NCBI RefSeq assembly: GCF_005877905.1
Contig: NZ_SWDV01000030.1
Location: 1 to 64,000 of the forward strand
Length of the DNA stretch: 64,000 bases
Direction of reading: 5' to 3'
Origin: Pseudomonas nicosulfuronedens
GTDB taxonomy: Bacteria > Pseudomonadota > Gammaproteobacteria > Pseudomonadales > Pseudomonadaceae
The notes under the pieces are model-generated. The model worked only from the letters and a program-made list of their open reading frames with translations. It ran no database searches and was not told where the DNA came from. This document shows, piece after piece, positions 28,302 to 36,869 of this stretch (position 1 is its first letter; every line of letters begins with the position of its first letter). The translations under genes were made by a program, and so were the position numbers.

Positions 28302-29042
28302 ATGCCCACCAGCCCGCTTCCCCGCAAACGTTCCCGCAGCCTCGCCCACGACGTGGTCGCCGAGCTTTCCGCGCGTATCCGCGACGGCCGCATCAAGCCG
28401 GGGGAGAAGCTGCCCACCGAGTCGGCGATCATGGCCGAGCAGGGCGTCAGCCGCACCGTGGTGCGCGAGGCGATCTCCCGATTGCAGGCTGCAGGGCTGG
28501 TGGAGACGCGCCACGGTATCGGCACCTTCGTGCTGGACACGCCCAAGGACGGCCCGTTCCGCATCGACCCGGCGACCATCGTGACCCTGCGCGATGTGCT
28601 CGCCGTGCTGGAACTGCGCATCAGCCTGGAGGTGGAGTCCGCCGGGCTCGCCGCCCAGCGCCGCACGCCGGAGCAGTTGCAGGGCCTGCGCGAAGCCCTG
28701 GACGCCCTGGAAGAGAGCCAGGCCCACGGCCGCGACGCAGTGGCCTCGGACTTTCAGTTCCACCTGCGCATCGCCGAGGCCACCGGCAACTCCTATTTCA
28801 CCGACATCATGAGCCACCTGGGGGCGAGCATCATCCCGCGTACCCGGCTCAACTCCGCGCGCCTGGCCCATGACGACCAGGGCCAGTATCTGGCGCGGGT
28901 CAACCGCGAGCACGAAGACATCTTCGAGGCCATCGCCCGCCACGACAGCGACGCCGCCCGCGCCGCCATGCGCCTGCACCTCACCAATTCCCGCGAACGC
29001 CTGCGCCGCGCCCACGAATCGGCCGAAGAAAAACTCGGCTGA
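28302..29042 (+). CDS. GntR/FadR-type (FCD) regulator of hexarate catabolism
   Basis: This 246-residue regulator has an N-terminal winged helix (about 12-75: IRDGRIKPGEKLPTESAIM, then GVSRTVVREAISRLQAAGLV) and a C-terminal all-helical FCD ligand domain (about 100-230) with the acidic/His pattern that binds a metal and a sugar acid in this family (FQFHLRIAEATGN, HEDIFEAIARHD). It lies immediately upstream of, and on the same strand as, the hexarate genes, and the 15-bp motif shared by both promoters suggests it represses itself and the operon. I chose the ATG at 28302; an in-frame ATG at 28260 would add 14 residues and cover the putative operator. Confidence 0.87.
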   Translation: MPTSPLPRKRSRSLAHDVVAELSARIRDGRIKPGEKLPTESAIMAEQGVSRTVVREAISRLQAAGLVETRHGIGTFVLDTPKDGPFRIDPATIVTLRDVLAVLELRISLEVESAGLAAQRRTPEQLQGLREALDALEESQAHGRDAVASDFQFHLRIAEATGNSYFTDIMSHLGASIIPRTRLNSARLAHDDQGQYLARVNREHEDIFEAIARHDSDAARAAMRLHLTNSRERLRRAHESAEEKLG

Positions 29043-29061
29043 CGAGCGGGCGGAAGAAAAG

Positions 29062-29108
29062 GTTGTCTGATGACTTGCCGTCTTTTATTTGTAGTTGTAC
29101 GATGACTG
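29062..29108 (+). promoter_or_regulatory. Two candidate GntR operators, 32 bp apart
   Basis: GTTGTCTGATGACTT (29,062-29,076) and GTTGTACGATGACTG (29,094-29,108) match at 12 of 15 positions and are offset by 32 bp, about three helical turns, on the same face of the DNA. They sit 70-120 bp upstream of the dehydratase ATG. Confidence 0.5.
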
Positions 29109-29180
29109 ACAACAAGACGCCATAAGCCGATTGTCGTTCCACCTCTTCCTATAAAAATTCGCTTTGCAGGGTGATCGCCA

Positions 29181-30092
29181 ATGAATCCACAAGAACTGAA
29201 GTCCACCCTTTCGTCCGGTCTGCTGTCGTTCCCCGTGACGGACTTCGATACCCAGGGCAACTTCCGCGCGGACACCTACGCCCGCCGCCTGGAGTGGCTG
29301 GCCCCGTACGGCGCCAGTGCACTCTTCGCGGCCGGCGGCACCGGCGAGTTCTTCTCGCTGGAACCCAACGAGTTCTCCTCGATCATCAAGACCGCGGTGG
29401 ACACCTGCCGTGGTCAGGTGCCGATCCTCGCTGGCGCTGGCGGCCCGACCCGCCAGGCCATCGCCTACGCCCAGGAAGCCGAACGGCAGGGCGCCGCCGG
29501 TATCCTGCTGCTGCCGCACTACCTGACCGAAGCCAGCCAGGAAGGCCTGGTGGCCCACGTCGAGCAGGTCTGCCGCTCGGTGGACTTCGGCGTGGTGGTA
29601 TACAACCGCAACGTCTGCCGCCTGAACGCCGACAGCCTGGAAAAACTGGCGGATCGCTGCCCGAACCTGATCGGCTTCAAGGACGGCATCGGCGAGATCG
29701 AGCCGATGGTCGCCATCCGCCGCCGCCTGGGCGAGCGCCTGACCTACCTGGGCGGCCTGCCGACCGCCGAAGTGTACGCGGCGGCCTACAAGGCCCTGGG
29801 CGTGCCGGTGTATTCCTCCGCCGTCTTCAACTTCATCCCGAAGACTGCCATCGAGTTCTACAACGCCATCGCCGCTGACGACCACGCCACGGTCAACCGC
29901 CTGATCGACGATTTCTTCCTGCCTTACCTGGCCATCCGCAACCGTTGCGAAGGCTACGGCGTGAGCATCATCAAGGCCGGCGCCAAGCTGGTCGGCCATG
30001 ACGCGGGTCCGGTGCGCGCACCGCTGACCGATCTCACCGGCGAAGAAGTCGAGATGCTCGACGCGCTGATCAAGAAACTCGGCCCGCAGTAA
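29181..30092 (+). CDS. kdgD: 5-dehydro-4-deoxyglucarate dehydratase
   Basis: This 303-residue enzyme of the DHDPS/NAL aldolase superfamily converts 5-keto-4-deoxy-D-glucarate to 2-oxoglutarate semialdehyde, water and CO2. The substrate-binding block [16 protein letters not shown], the catalytic Tyr (VVVYNRN, Tyr141) and the Schiff-base Lys (IGFKDG, Lys167) are all in place, and the length is normal. It is the first gene of the operon downstream of the GntR regulator and is followed 13 bp later by the dehydrogenase that uses its product. Confidence 0.93.
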   Translation: MNPQELKSTLSSGLLSFPVTDFDTQGNFRADTYARRLEWLAPYGASALFAAGGTGEFFSLEPNEFSSIIKTAVDTCRGQVPILAGAGGPTRQAIAYAQEAERQGAAGILLLPHYLTEASQEGLVAHVEQVCRSVDFGVVVYNRNVCRLNADSLEKLADRCPNLIGFKDGIGEIEPMVAIRRRLGERLTYLGGLPTAEVYAAAYKALGVPVYSSAVFNFIPKTAIEFYNAIAADDHATVNRLIDDFFLPYLAIRNRCEGYGVSIIKAGAKLVGHDAGPVRAPLTDLTGEEVEMLDALIKKLGPQ

Positions 30093-30105
30093 GCCGGAGG
30101 TCCCC

Positions 30106-31545
30106 GTGGCACAACAGTATTCGCACTACGTCGACGGCCAGTGGCTGGCCGCTACCGACGCGACCCCGAACCGCAATCCGTCCGACCTCTCCGACGTGGT
30201 CGGCGACTACGCCCTGGGCGATGCCGCGCTGGTCAACCAGGCAGTGGAGGCGGCCCGCGCCGCTTTCCCGGCCTGGTCCAACAGCAATGTGCAGGCCCGC
30301 GCCGATGCGCTGGACAAGGTCGGGAGCGAGATCCTCGCGCGCCGCGCCGAGTTGGGTGCGCTGCTGGCGCGGGAGGAGGGCAAGACCCTGCCCGAAGCCA
30401 TCGGCGAGGTCGGTCGCGCCGGCAACATCTTCAAGTTCTTCGCCGGCGAATGCCTGCGCCTGGCCGGCGACCTGCTGCCCTCGGTCCGTCCCGGCGTCAG
30501 TGTCGAGGTCACCCGCGAAGCCGTCGGTGTGGTCGGCCTGATCACCCCGTGGAACTTCCCCATCGCCATCCCCGCGTGGAAGATCGCGCCGGCCCTGGCC
30601 TACGGCAACTGCGTGGTGATCAAACCCGCCGACCTGGTGCCCGGCAGTGCCTGGGCGCTGGCGGAAATCATCTCCCGCGCCGGTTTCCCCAATGGCGTGT
30701 TCAACCTGGTGATGGGCCGTGGCAGCGTGATTGGCGAAGCCCTGGTCAACCACCCGCAGGTGGACGCCGTGAGCTTCACCGGCTCGGTCGGTGTCGGCCG
30801 GCGCATCGCCGCACAATGCGTGGCCCGTGGTGCCAAGGTGCAGCTGGAGATGGGCGGCAAGAACCCGCAGATCATCCTCGACGACGCAGACCTCGCCAGC
30901 GCCGTGGAACTGTCGGTGCAGAGCGCCTTCTACTCCACCGGCCAGCGCTGCACCGCTTCCAGCCGGCTGATCGTCACCGAAGGTATCTACCCGCGCTTCG
31001 TCGAGGCCATGGTCGAGCGCATGCGCAGGATCAAGGTCGGCAACGCGCTGCATGAAGGTATCGACATCGGCCCGGTGGTCTCCGAAGCGCAGCTGCGCCA
31101 GGACCTGGACTACGTCGAGATCGGCCGCAACGAAGGCGCGCGCCTGCTGTTCGGCGGTGAGCGTCTGGCGCTGGCCACCGACGGCTACTACATGGCCCCG
31201 GCGCTGTTCGACGAGACCACCCCGGAGATGCGCATCAACCGCGAAGAAATCTTCGGCCCGGTGGCCAGCATCCTCAAGGTGAAGGACTACGACGAAGCGC
31301 TGGCCCAGGCCAACGCCACCGAATTCGGTCTCTCCGCCGGGATCGCCACCACCTCGCTCAAGCACGCGGCGCATTTCAAGCGGCATGCCCAGGCCGGGAT
31401 GGTGATGGTCAACCTGCCTACCGCCGGGGTGGATTACCACGTGCCGTTCGGCGGTCGCAAAGGCTCGTCCTATGGGCCGCGCGAGCAGGGTCGTTATGCC
31501 CAGGAGTTCTACACCACGGTGAAGACCGCCTACGTCGGCGCCTGA
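30106..31545 (+). CDS. Alpha-ketoglutaric semialdehyde dehydrogenase
   Basis: This 479-residue aldehyde dehydrogenase should oxidise 2,5-dioxopentanoate to 2-oxoglutarate with NAD(P)+, feeding the TCA cycle. Catalytic residues are visible: Asn150 (TPWNFP), Glu248 (LEMGGKNPQ) and the nucleophile Cys282 (GQRCTAS), plus the coenzyme-binding FTGSVGVG loop. The specificity comes from its place directly behind the dehydratase; related enzymes act on succinate semialdehyde. Confidence 0.92.
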   Translation: MAQQYSHYVDGQWLAATDATPNRNPSDLSDVVGDYALGDAALVNQAVEAARAAFPAWSNSNVQARADALDKVGSEILARRAELGALLAREEGKTLPEAIGEVGRAGNIFKFFAGECLRLAGDLLPSVRPGVSVEVTREAVGVVGLITPWNFPIAIPAWKIAPALAYGNCVVIKPADLVPGSAWALAEIISRAGFPNGVFNLVMGRGSVIGEALVNHPQVDAVSFTGSVGVGRRIAAQCVARGAKVQLEMGGKNPQIILDDADLASAVELSVQSAFYSTGQRCTASSRLIVTEGIYPRFVEAMVERMRRIKVGNALHEGIDIGPVVSEAQLRQDLDYVEIGRNEGARLLFGGERLALATDGYYMAPALFDETTPEMRINREEIFGPVASILKVKDYDEALAQANATEFGLSAGIATTSLKHAAHFKRHAQAGMVMVNLPTAGVDYHVPFGGRKGSSYGPREQGRYAQEFYTTVKTAYVGA

Positions 31546-32088
31546 CCGGCTCAGCGAGCGGCCCTTGCCATGGCCGCTCGCTGCGAAAGCACCCGTAACC
31601 CCGATACAAGAACAAAGCAGGGGAACCACCATGACCATCGTCTGCCCGCAGTCGACACGTACCCGCGAACCCAGGCGCTGAACGCGCCGCGAGCTTCCCA
31701 CTCCGCTCACTTTCGCTGGTAGGTCGTCATGCTGAATCAATCGATCACACATCCGATTGCACATCGCCGCGCCGTCGCGCGCCGGCTTCCCCCGCGCCCG
31801 TTCCTTGGCCGCGTCGCGCCGTCTTGCCTGCTCGGCAGACGCCCGGCGGGGCTGTTTTCTTCGCTCCACGCTCTCAAGCACTTCGCCATCCGGCTGCCTG
31901 CCGGCCATGGCGCGCACTTTCCTGTGTCGCTCGCGCATGTCGTCAGTACGCGAGTCGGAACGGACGTACCGGCCCCGGCCGCCGTACGTCGGCAAGGAGG
32001 CGGTAACGGCTCGCCGCAGCGGGCTGGCTGATAATCTGGCCGGCATGCGCCGGTCGCTCCCATAAAAACAAGACACGAGACGCAATCG
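31546..32088. other. 543-bp gap inside the hexarate cluster
   Basis: Between the dehydrogenase and the transporter there is no convincing gene. A 16-codon ORF (31,631-31,681, preceded by AGGGGAACC) is the only one with a plausible ribosome-binding site; the longer ORFs at 31,729-32,108 are Arg/Pro-rich and look spurious. The stretch may be a remnant of a lost gene or a long leader of the transporter transcript. Confidence 0.45.
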
Positions 32089-33456
32089 ATGAGCCAAGCA
32101 ACCGCCAAACCGACGCATGTGCGTTACCTGATCCTGCTGATGCTGTTCCTGGTAACCACCATCAACTACGCCGACCGCGCCACCATTTCCATCGCCGGCT
32201 CCAGCCTGCAGAAGGACCTGGGCATCGACGCGGTCACCCTCGGCTACATCTTCTCCGCCTTCGGCTGGGCCTACGTGGCCGGGCAGATTCCCGGCGGCTG
32301 GCTGCTGGATCGCTTCGGCTCGAAGAAGGTCTATGCGGCGGGCATCTTCATCTGGTCGCTGTTCACCTTCCTGCAGGGCTTCGTCGGCTACCTGCCGGTG
32401 GCCAGCGCGGTGATCGCACTGTTCCTGCTGCGCTTCATGGTGGGCTTCGCCGAGGCGCCGTCCTTCCCCGGCAACGCACGCATCGTCGCCGCCTGGTTCC
32501 CCACCGCCGAACGCGGCACGGCCTCGGCCATCTTCAACTCGGCGCAGTACTTCGCTACCGCGCTGTTCGCGCCGATCATGGGCTGGATCGTCTTCCACTT
32601 CGGCTGGGAGCACGTGTTCGTGGTGATGGGCGTGCTGGGCATGGTCTTCGCCGGCATCTGGATGAAGACCATCTACAACCCCAAGGAACACCCGCGCACC
32701 AACGCCGCTGAAGTCGCAGCCATCGAGGCGGGCGGCGGTATGGTCGACATGGACCAGAAGCGCGCCAGTGACGGCCCGAAATGGCACTACGTCAGCCAGC
32801 TGCTGCGCAGCCGCATGCTGCTGGGCGTGTACCTGGGCCAGTACTGCATCAACGCGATCACCTACTTCTTCCTCACCTGGTTCCCGGTGTACCTGGTGCA
32901 GGAGCGCGGCATGTCGATCCTCAAGGCCGGCTTCATCGCTTCGCTGCCCGCGCTGATGGGCTTCCTCGGTGGTGTACTGGGCGGGATCATCTCCGACTAC
33001 CTGCTGCGCCGCGGCCATTCGCTGACCTTCGCCCGCAAGCTGCCCATCGTCTGCGGCCTGCTGCTGTCCACCACCATGGTGTTCTGCAACTACGTGGATG
33101 CCGAGTGGATGGTGGTCGGCTTCATGACCCTGGCGTTCTTCGGCAAGGGCCTGGGTGCGCTGGGCTGGGCGGTGGTGGCGGATACCTCGCCCAAGCAGAT
33201 CGCCGGCCTCTCCGGTGGCCTGTTCAACACCTTCGGCAACCTGGCCTCGATCACCACGCCGATCGTCATCGGCTACCTGATCAGCGCCACCGGCTCGTTC
33301 AAGTGGGCGCTGGTGTTCGTCGGCGCCAACGCCCTGGTGGCGGTGCTGAGCTACCTGTTCATCGTCGGCCGTATCGAGCGGGTAGAGCTGAGCGACGAAG
33401 CGCCCAAGTCGCCGCGCCGTGTCGATGAAAAACGTCTGGCCCCGGCCAATTCCTGA
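32089..33456 (+). CDS. gudP: MFS transporter for glucarate/galactarate (GudP type)
   Basis: This 455-residue protein with 12 predicted membrane helices belongs to the anion:cation symporter family: [13 protein letters not shown] at helix 1, [11 protein letters not shown] between helices 2 and 3, and [41 protein letters not shown] in helices 4-5 are characteristic of GudP/GarP. It should import D-glucarate and D-galactarate with protons. The next gene, galactarate dehydratase, starts about 30 bp downstream. Confidence 0.9.
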   Translation: MSQATAKPTHVRYLILLMLFLVTTINYADRATISIAGSSLQKDLGIDAVTLGYIFSAFGWAYVAGQIPGGWLLDRFGSKKVYAAGIFIWSLFTFLQGFVGYLPVASAVIALFLLRFMVGFAEAPSFPGNARIVAAWFPTAERGTASAIFNSAQYFATALFAPIMGWIVFHFGWEHVFVVMGVLGMVFAGIWMKTIYNPKEHPRTNAAEVAAIEAGGGMVDMDQKRASDGPKWHYVSQLLRSRMLLGVYLGQYCINAITYFFLTWFPVYLVQERGMSILKAGFIASLPALMGFLGGVLGGIISDYLLRRGHSLTFARKLPIVCGLLLSTTMVFCNYVDAEWMVVGFMTLAFFGKGLGALGWAVVADTSPKQIAGLSGGLFNTFGNLASITTPIVIGYLISATGSFKWALVFVGANALVAVLSYLFIVGRIERVELSDEAPKSPRRVDEKRLAPANS

Positions 33457-33488
33457 GCAGTTCCGGGGGTATTTCGGAGATGAGTGTC

Positions 33489-35045
33489 ATGCAGTTGATC
33501 CCGCACCAGGACTCGCCGCGCTACGTGAAATTGCACGCGGACGATAACGTCGCCATCGTCGTCAACGACCAGGGCGTGGCCGCTGGCGGTCGCTTTCCAG
33601 ACGAACTGGTAGCTGCCGAGTCGATCCCGCAGAGCCACAAGGTGGCGCTGGTGGACATAGCCGAAGGTGCGCCGGTGCTGCGCTACGGCACGGTGATCGG
33701 TTATGCGCTGGCACCCATCGCCAAGGGTCGCTGGGTCACCGAGCAGCTGCTCAGCCTGCCGGAGCCGCCGGTGCTGGATGCGCTGCCGCTGGCTACCGAC
33801 GTGCCGCCCGCCGCCGAGCCACTGACCGGCTACAGCTTCGAGGGCTACCGCAACGCCGACGGCAGCGTCGGCACGCGCAATCTGCTGGGCGTCAGCACCA
33901 CGGTACAGTGCGTGACCGGCGTGCTGGACCACTGCGTGGAGCGCGCCCGCCGCGAGCTACTGCCCAAGTACCCGCACGTCGATGACGTAGTGGCGCTGAC
34001 CCACAGTTACGGCTGCGGCGTGGCGATCAACGCGCCGGACGCGATCATCCCGATTCGCACGTTGTACAACCTGGCGCGCAACCCCAACCTAGGCGGCCAG
34101 GCGCTGGTCATCGGCCTGGGGTGCGAGAAGCTGCAGCCGGTGCAACTGATGGACGGCGATGCGCTCACCGCCGGCCAGGACGAGGCGCAGTGGCTGTACC
34201 GCCTGCAGGAGTCCGGCAACGGCTTCCAGGGCATGGTGGCGCAGATCCTCGATCTGATCGAAGAGCGTCTGGTGGTGCTGAACGAGCGCCGCCGCGAAAC
34301 CGTGCCGGCCTCGGAGCTGGTGGTGGGCATGCAGTGCGGCGGCAGCGATGCCTTCTCCGGCGTCACCGCCAACCCCGGCCTCGGTGTGGCGGCGGACCTG
34401 CTGGTGCGTGCTGGCGCCACCGTGATGTTCTCCGAAAACACCGAGGTGCGCGACGGCATCCACCTGCTCACCGCCCGCGCGGCCACCCGCGAGGTGGCCG
34501 AGCAACTGGTCGCCGAGATGGACTGGTACGACCGCTACCTCGCCCGCGGCATGGCCGACCGCAGCGCCAACACGACGCCCGGCAACAAGAAGGGCGGGCT
34601 GAACAACATCGTCGAGAAGGCCATGGGCTCCATCGCCAAGTCCGGCAACAGCGCCATCGCCGGGGTCGTTTCGCCCGGCGCGCGGGTGAAGGGCAGGGGC
34701 CTGCAATACTGCGCCACCCCGGCCAGCGACTTCATCTGCGGCACCCTGCAACTGGCCGCCGGGATGAACCTGCACATTTTCACCACGGGCCGCGGCACGC
34801 CTTATGGGCTGGCCATGGCGCCGGTGATCAAGGTGGCAACGCGCACCGAGCTGGCCGAGCGCTGGCCGGACCTGATCGACGTCGACGCCGGCCGGGTCAC
34901 CTCCGGGCGCATGACCCTCGACGAACTGGGTTGGGAAATCTTCCAGCTCTATCTCGACGTGGCCAGCGGCAAGGTGCACACCTGGGCTGAACGCCACCGC
35001 CTGCACAACGACCTGGTGCTGTTCAATCCGGCTCCGGTGACCTGA
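33489..35045 (+). CDS. garD: Galactarate dehydratase
   Basis: This 518-residue enzyme dehydrates meso-galactarate to 5-keto-4-deoxyglucarate, the substrate of the dehydratase upstream. An N-terminal SAF-like domain (about 10-95: [23 protein letters not shown]-type block) precedes the GD_AH catalytic region ([48 protein letters not shown]). I prefer the ATG at 33489 because GGAG lies nine bases upstream; the in-frame ATG at 33480 abuts that GGAG. No separate glucarate dehydratase (gudD) is in the window. Confidence 0.9.
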   Translation: MQLIPHQDSPRYVKLHADDNVAIVVNDQGVAAGGRFPDELVAAESIPQSHKVALVDIAEGAPVLRYGTVIGYALAPIAKGRWVTEQLLSLPEPPVLDALPLATDVPPAAEPLTGYSFEGYRNADGSVGTRNLLGVSTTVQCVTGVLDHCVERARRELLPKYPHVDDVVALTHSYGCGVAINAPDAIIPIRTLYNLARNPNLGGQALVIGLGCEKLQPVQLMDGDALTAGQDEAQWLYRLQESGNGFQGMVAQILDLIEERLVVLNERRRETVPASELVVGMQCGGSDAFSGVTANPGLGVAADLLVRAGATVMFSENTEVRDGIHLLTARAATREVAEQLVAEMDWYDRYLARGMADRSANTTPGNKKGGLNNIVEKAMGSIAKSGNSAIAGVVSPGARVKGRGLQYCATPASDFICGTLQLAAGMNLHIFTTGRGTPYGLAMAPVIKVATRTELAERWPDLIDVDAGRVTSGRMTLDELGWEIFQLYLDVASGKVHTWAERHRLHNDLVLFNPAPVT

Positions 35046-35102
35046 TCCGCGCCTGAACGCCCGCAGCGCCGCCAGACGCTGCGGGTAGCCCTGAGCTTGC
35101 CC

Positions 35103-35127
35103 GTTCGCGAGCAAGCTCGCTCCTACA
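35103..35127. repeat. REP family A, single copy
   Basis: A single arm in the CTCCTACA orientation (GTTCGCGAGCAAGC start), followed by AAAAAGCT, lies between garD and the porin gene. It is identical to the right arm at 28,164-28,188. Confidence 0.8.
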
Positions 35128-35206
35128 AAAAGCTAGAAACCTCGCGTCTGCCCGCTCTGCTGGGACGGGCGGCGCTCACCCTGAAATCCACGATCCGGAG
35201 ACAACA

Positions 35207-36574
35207 ATGAAAAACTCCACCCTGGGCGCCGCCATCGCCTGCGCCGCCCTCGGCCTGCTCGTGCCTGCCGCCCAGGCTGCCGGCTTCCTCGAAGACAGCA
35301 AGGCCAGCCTGACCCTGCGCAACTTCTACATTAACAGTGACAACCGCAACGGCACTGCCGAACCGAGCCGCCAGGAAGAGTGGGGCCAGGGTTTCATTCT
35401 CAACTATGCCTCGGGCTACACCCAGGGCACCGTGGGGGTGGGCGTCGACGCCATCGGACTGCTCGGCGTCCGGCTGGACAGTGGCGGCGGCACCCACTAC
35501 GAATCCGCCAGTCAGCAGGCCGGCACCGTGTTCCCGTCGAAAAGAAACGGCGAGGCGGTGAACGATTTCAGCAGCTTCGGTCCGACCCTCAAGGCGAAGA
35601 TTTCCAGCACCGAACTGCGCTACGGCACCCTGATGCCCAAGCTGCCGGTGGTGACCTACAACGACGGTCGCCTGCTGCCCGGCACCTTCGAGGGCGGGCA
35701 GGTGACCAGCGCCGACATCGACAACCTGAGCCTGGTGGCCGGCAAGCTGGAACACACCCGCGGGCGCAACTCCAGCGACTGGCGCGGCCTGTCGATCCAG
35801 GGCGCCAACAGCGGCGCGACGGCCCGCGACAGCAACGAGTTCTACTATGCCGGCGGCGACTACAAGCTGAGCAAGGACCTGACGCTGCAGTACTACTACG
35901 GCCAGCTCAGCGAGTTCTACCAGCAGCACTTCCTCGGCCTGCAACACAGCCTGAACCTCGGCCCCGGTGTGCTGAAGACCGACCTGCGCGCCTTCGACAG
36001 CGATTCCGATGGCAAGAACGGCAGCACCTCAGGGCAAGCCGACGGCTACCTCTCCAGCGGCTACTACGGTAACCGGGTGACCAAGGGCGAGGTGGACAAT
36101 CGCACCTACAGCGGAATGTTCACCTACAGCCTGTCCGGACACAGCTTCGGTGCCGGCTATCAGGTCATGAACGGTGACAGCGATTTCCCGTACCTGAACC
36201 GGGGCGACGGTGCCAGCGGCAGCGCCTACCTGATCACCGACGTGCAGATCGGCAAGTTCCTGCATGCCGGCGAGCGAACCTGGGTGGCGCGCTACGGCTA
36301 CGACTTCGCCCAGGCCGGCCTGCCGGGCCTGACCTTCGCGGCGATCTACCTCAAGGGCGACGACGTGAAGACCGCCAGCGGCGACGAGGGCGAGTGGGAG
36401 CGCGACCTGACGCTGTCCTATGTGATCCCCGAGGGCAGCTTCAAGGGGCTGGGCTTCTCCTGGCGCAACGCCATGCTGCGCAGCGGCCTGCCCGCCAGCG
36501 GCTCCGGCACGCCGACCCAGCGCGACCAGGACGAGAACCGCCTGATCGTCAGCTACACCTTGCCGTTGCTCTGA
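35207..36574 (+). CDS. OprD-family outer-membrane porin (hexarate uptake)
   Basis: This 455-residue porin has a signal peptide (1-24, AAQA/AGF). The mature start FLEDSKASLTLRNFYINSDNRN and repeated blocks such as EEWGQGFILNYASGYTQGTVGVGVDAIGLLGVRLD and RTWVARYGYDFAQ mark the OprD/OccD/OccK family, and it ends in hydrophobic YTLPLL. OprD porins pass small carboxylated substrates; being last in the hexarate cluster suggests glucarate or galactarate. The REP copy upstream may separate its expression from the genes before it. Confidence 0.9.
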   Translation: MKNSTLGAAIACAALGLLVPAAQAAGFLEDSKASLTLRNFYINSDNRNGTAEPSRQEEWGQGFILNYASGYTQGTVGVGVDAIGLLGVRLDSGGGTHYESASQQAGTVFPSKRNGEAVNDFSSFGPTLKAKISSTELRYGTLMPKLPVVTYNDGRLLPGTFEGGQVTSADIDNLSLVAGKLEHTRGRNSSDWRGLSIQGANSGATARDSNEFYYAGGDYKLSKDLTLQYYYGQLSEFYQQHFLGLQHSLNLGPGVLKTDLRAFDSDSDGKNGSTSGQADGYLSSGYYGNRVTKGEVDNRTYSGMFTYSLSGHSFGAGYQVMNGDSDFPYLNRGDGASGSAYLITDVQIGKFLHAGERTWVARYGYDFAQAGLPGLTFAAIYLKGDDVKTASGDEGEWERDLTLSYVIPEGSFKGLGFSWRNAMLRSGLPASGSGTPTQRDQDENRLIVSYTLPLL

Positions 36575-36589
36575 CCGCAAACTCGACTG

Positions 36590-36860
36590 GTAGGAGCGAG
36601 CTTAGGGCGGATAACCTGGAACAGGTTATCCGCCATGGTAGCCATCGACTCCAACGGCGGATAACGCTGGCGCGTTATGCGCCCTACGGGTCGGAAGATG
36701 GACTCACATACTGGCGCCGATCTGTAGGAGCGAGCTTGCTCGCGAACGGGCTGACGCCGGTCTGCCTTACAGGGCACGCAGGTTAGTGCGTACAGGCCAA
36801 AAAAAGCCCCTCCGGCGAGGGAGGGGCTTGGGGCTGTTCGCGAGCAAGCTCGCTCCTACG
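36590..36860. repeat. Composite cluster of family A and family B repeats
   Basis: A truncated family A arm (36,590-36,604, TAGGAGCGAGCTTA) runs straight into two family B palindromes (GGCGGATAACCTGGAACAGG at about 36,606-36,635 and GGCGGATAACGCTGGCGCG at about 36,656-36,687). Complete family A arms follow at 36,723-36,747 and, inverted, at 36,836-36,860. The cluster fills the gap between the convergent porin and ATPase genes and includes the ATPase terminator. Confidence 0.8.
36799..36829 (-). terminator. Rho-independent terminator of the P-type ATPase gene
   Basis: On the minus strand AAGCCCCTCC and GGAGGGGCTT form a 10-bp stem around six bases, followed by a run of seven T. It lies 40 bp after the ATPase stop codon. 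Confidence 0.9.
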
Positions 36861-36869
36861 AGAAGCCTG

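Noticed and set aside
31729-32108. ORFs of 60-123 codons on both strands in the hexarate-cluster gap
   Set aside because: Arg/Pro/Ala-rich composition, overlapping frames and no ribosome-binding sites indicate chance ORFs in GC-rich DNA.
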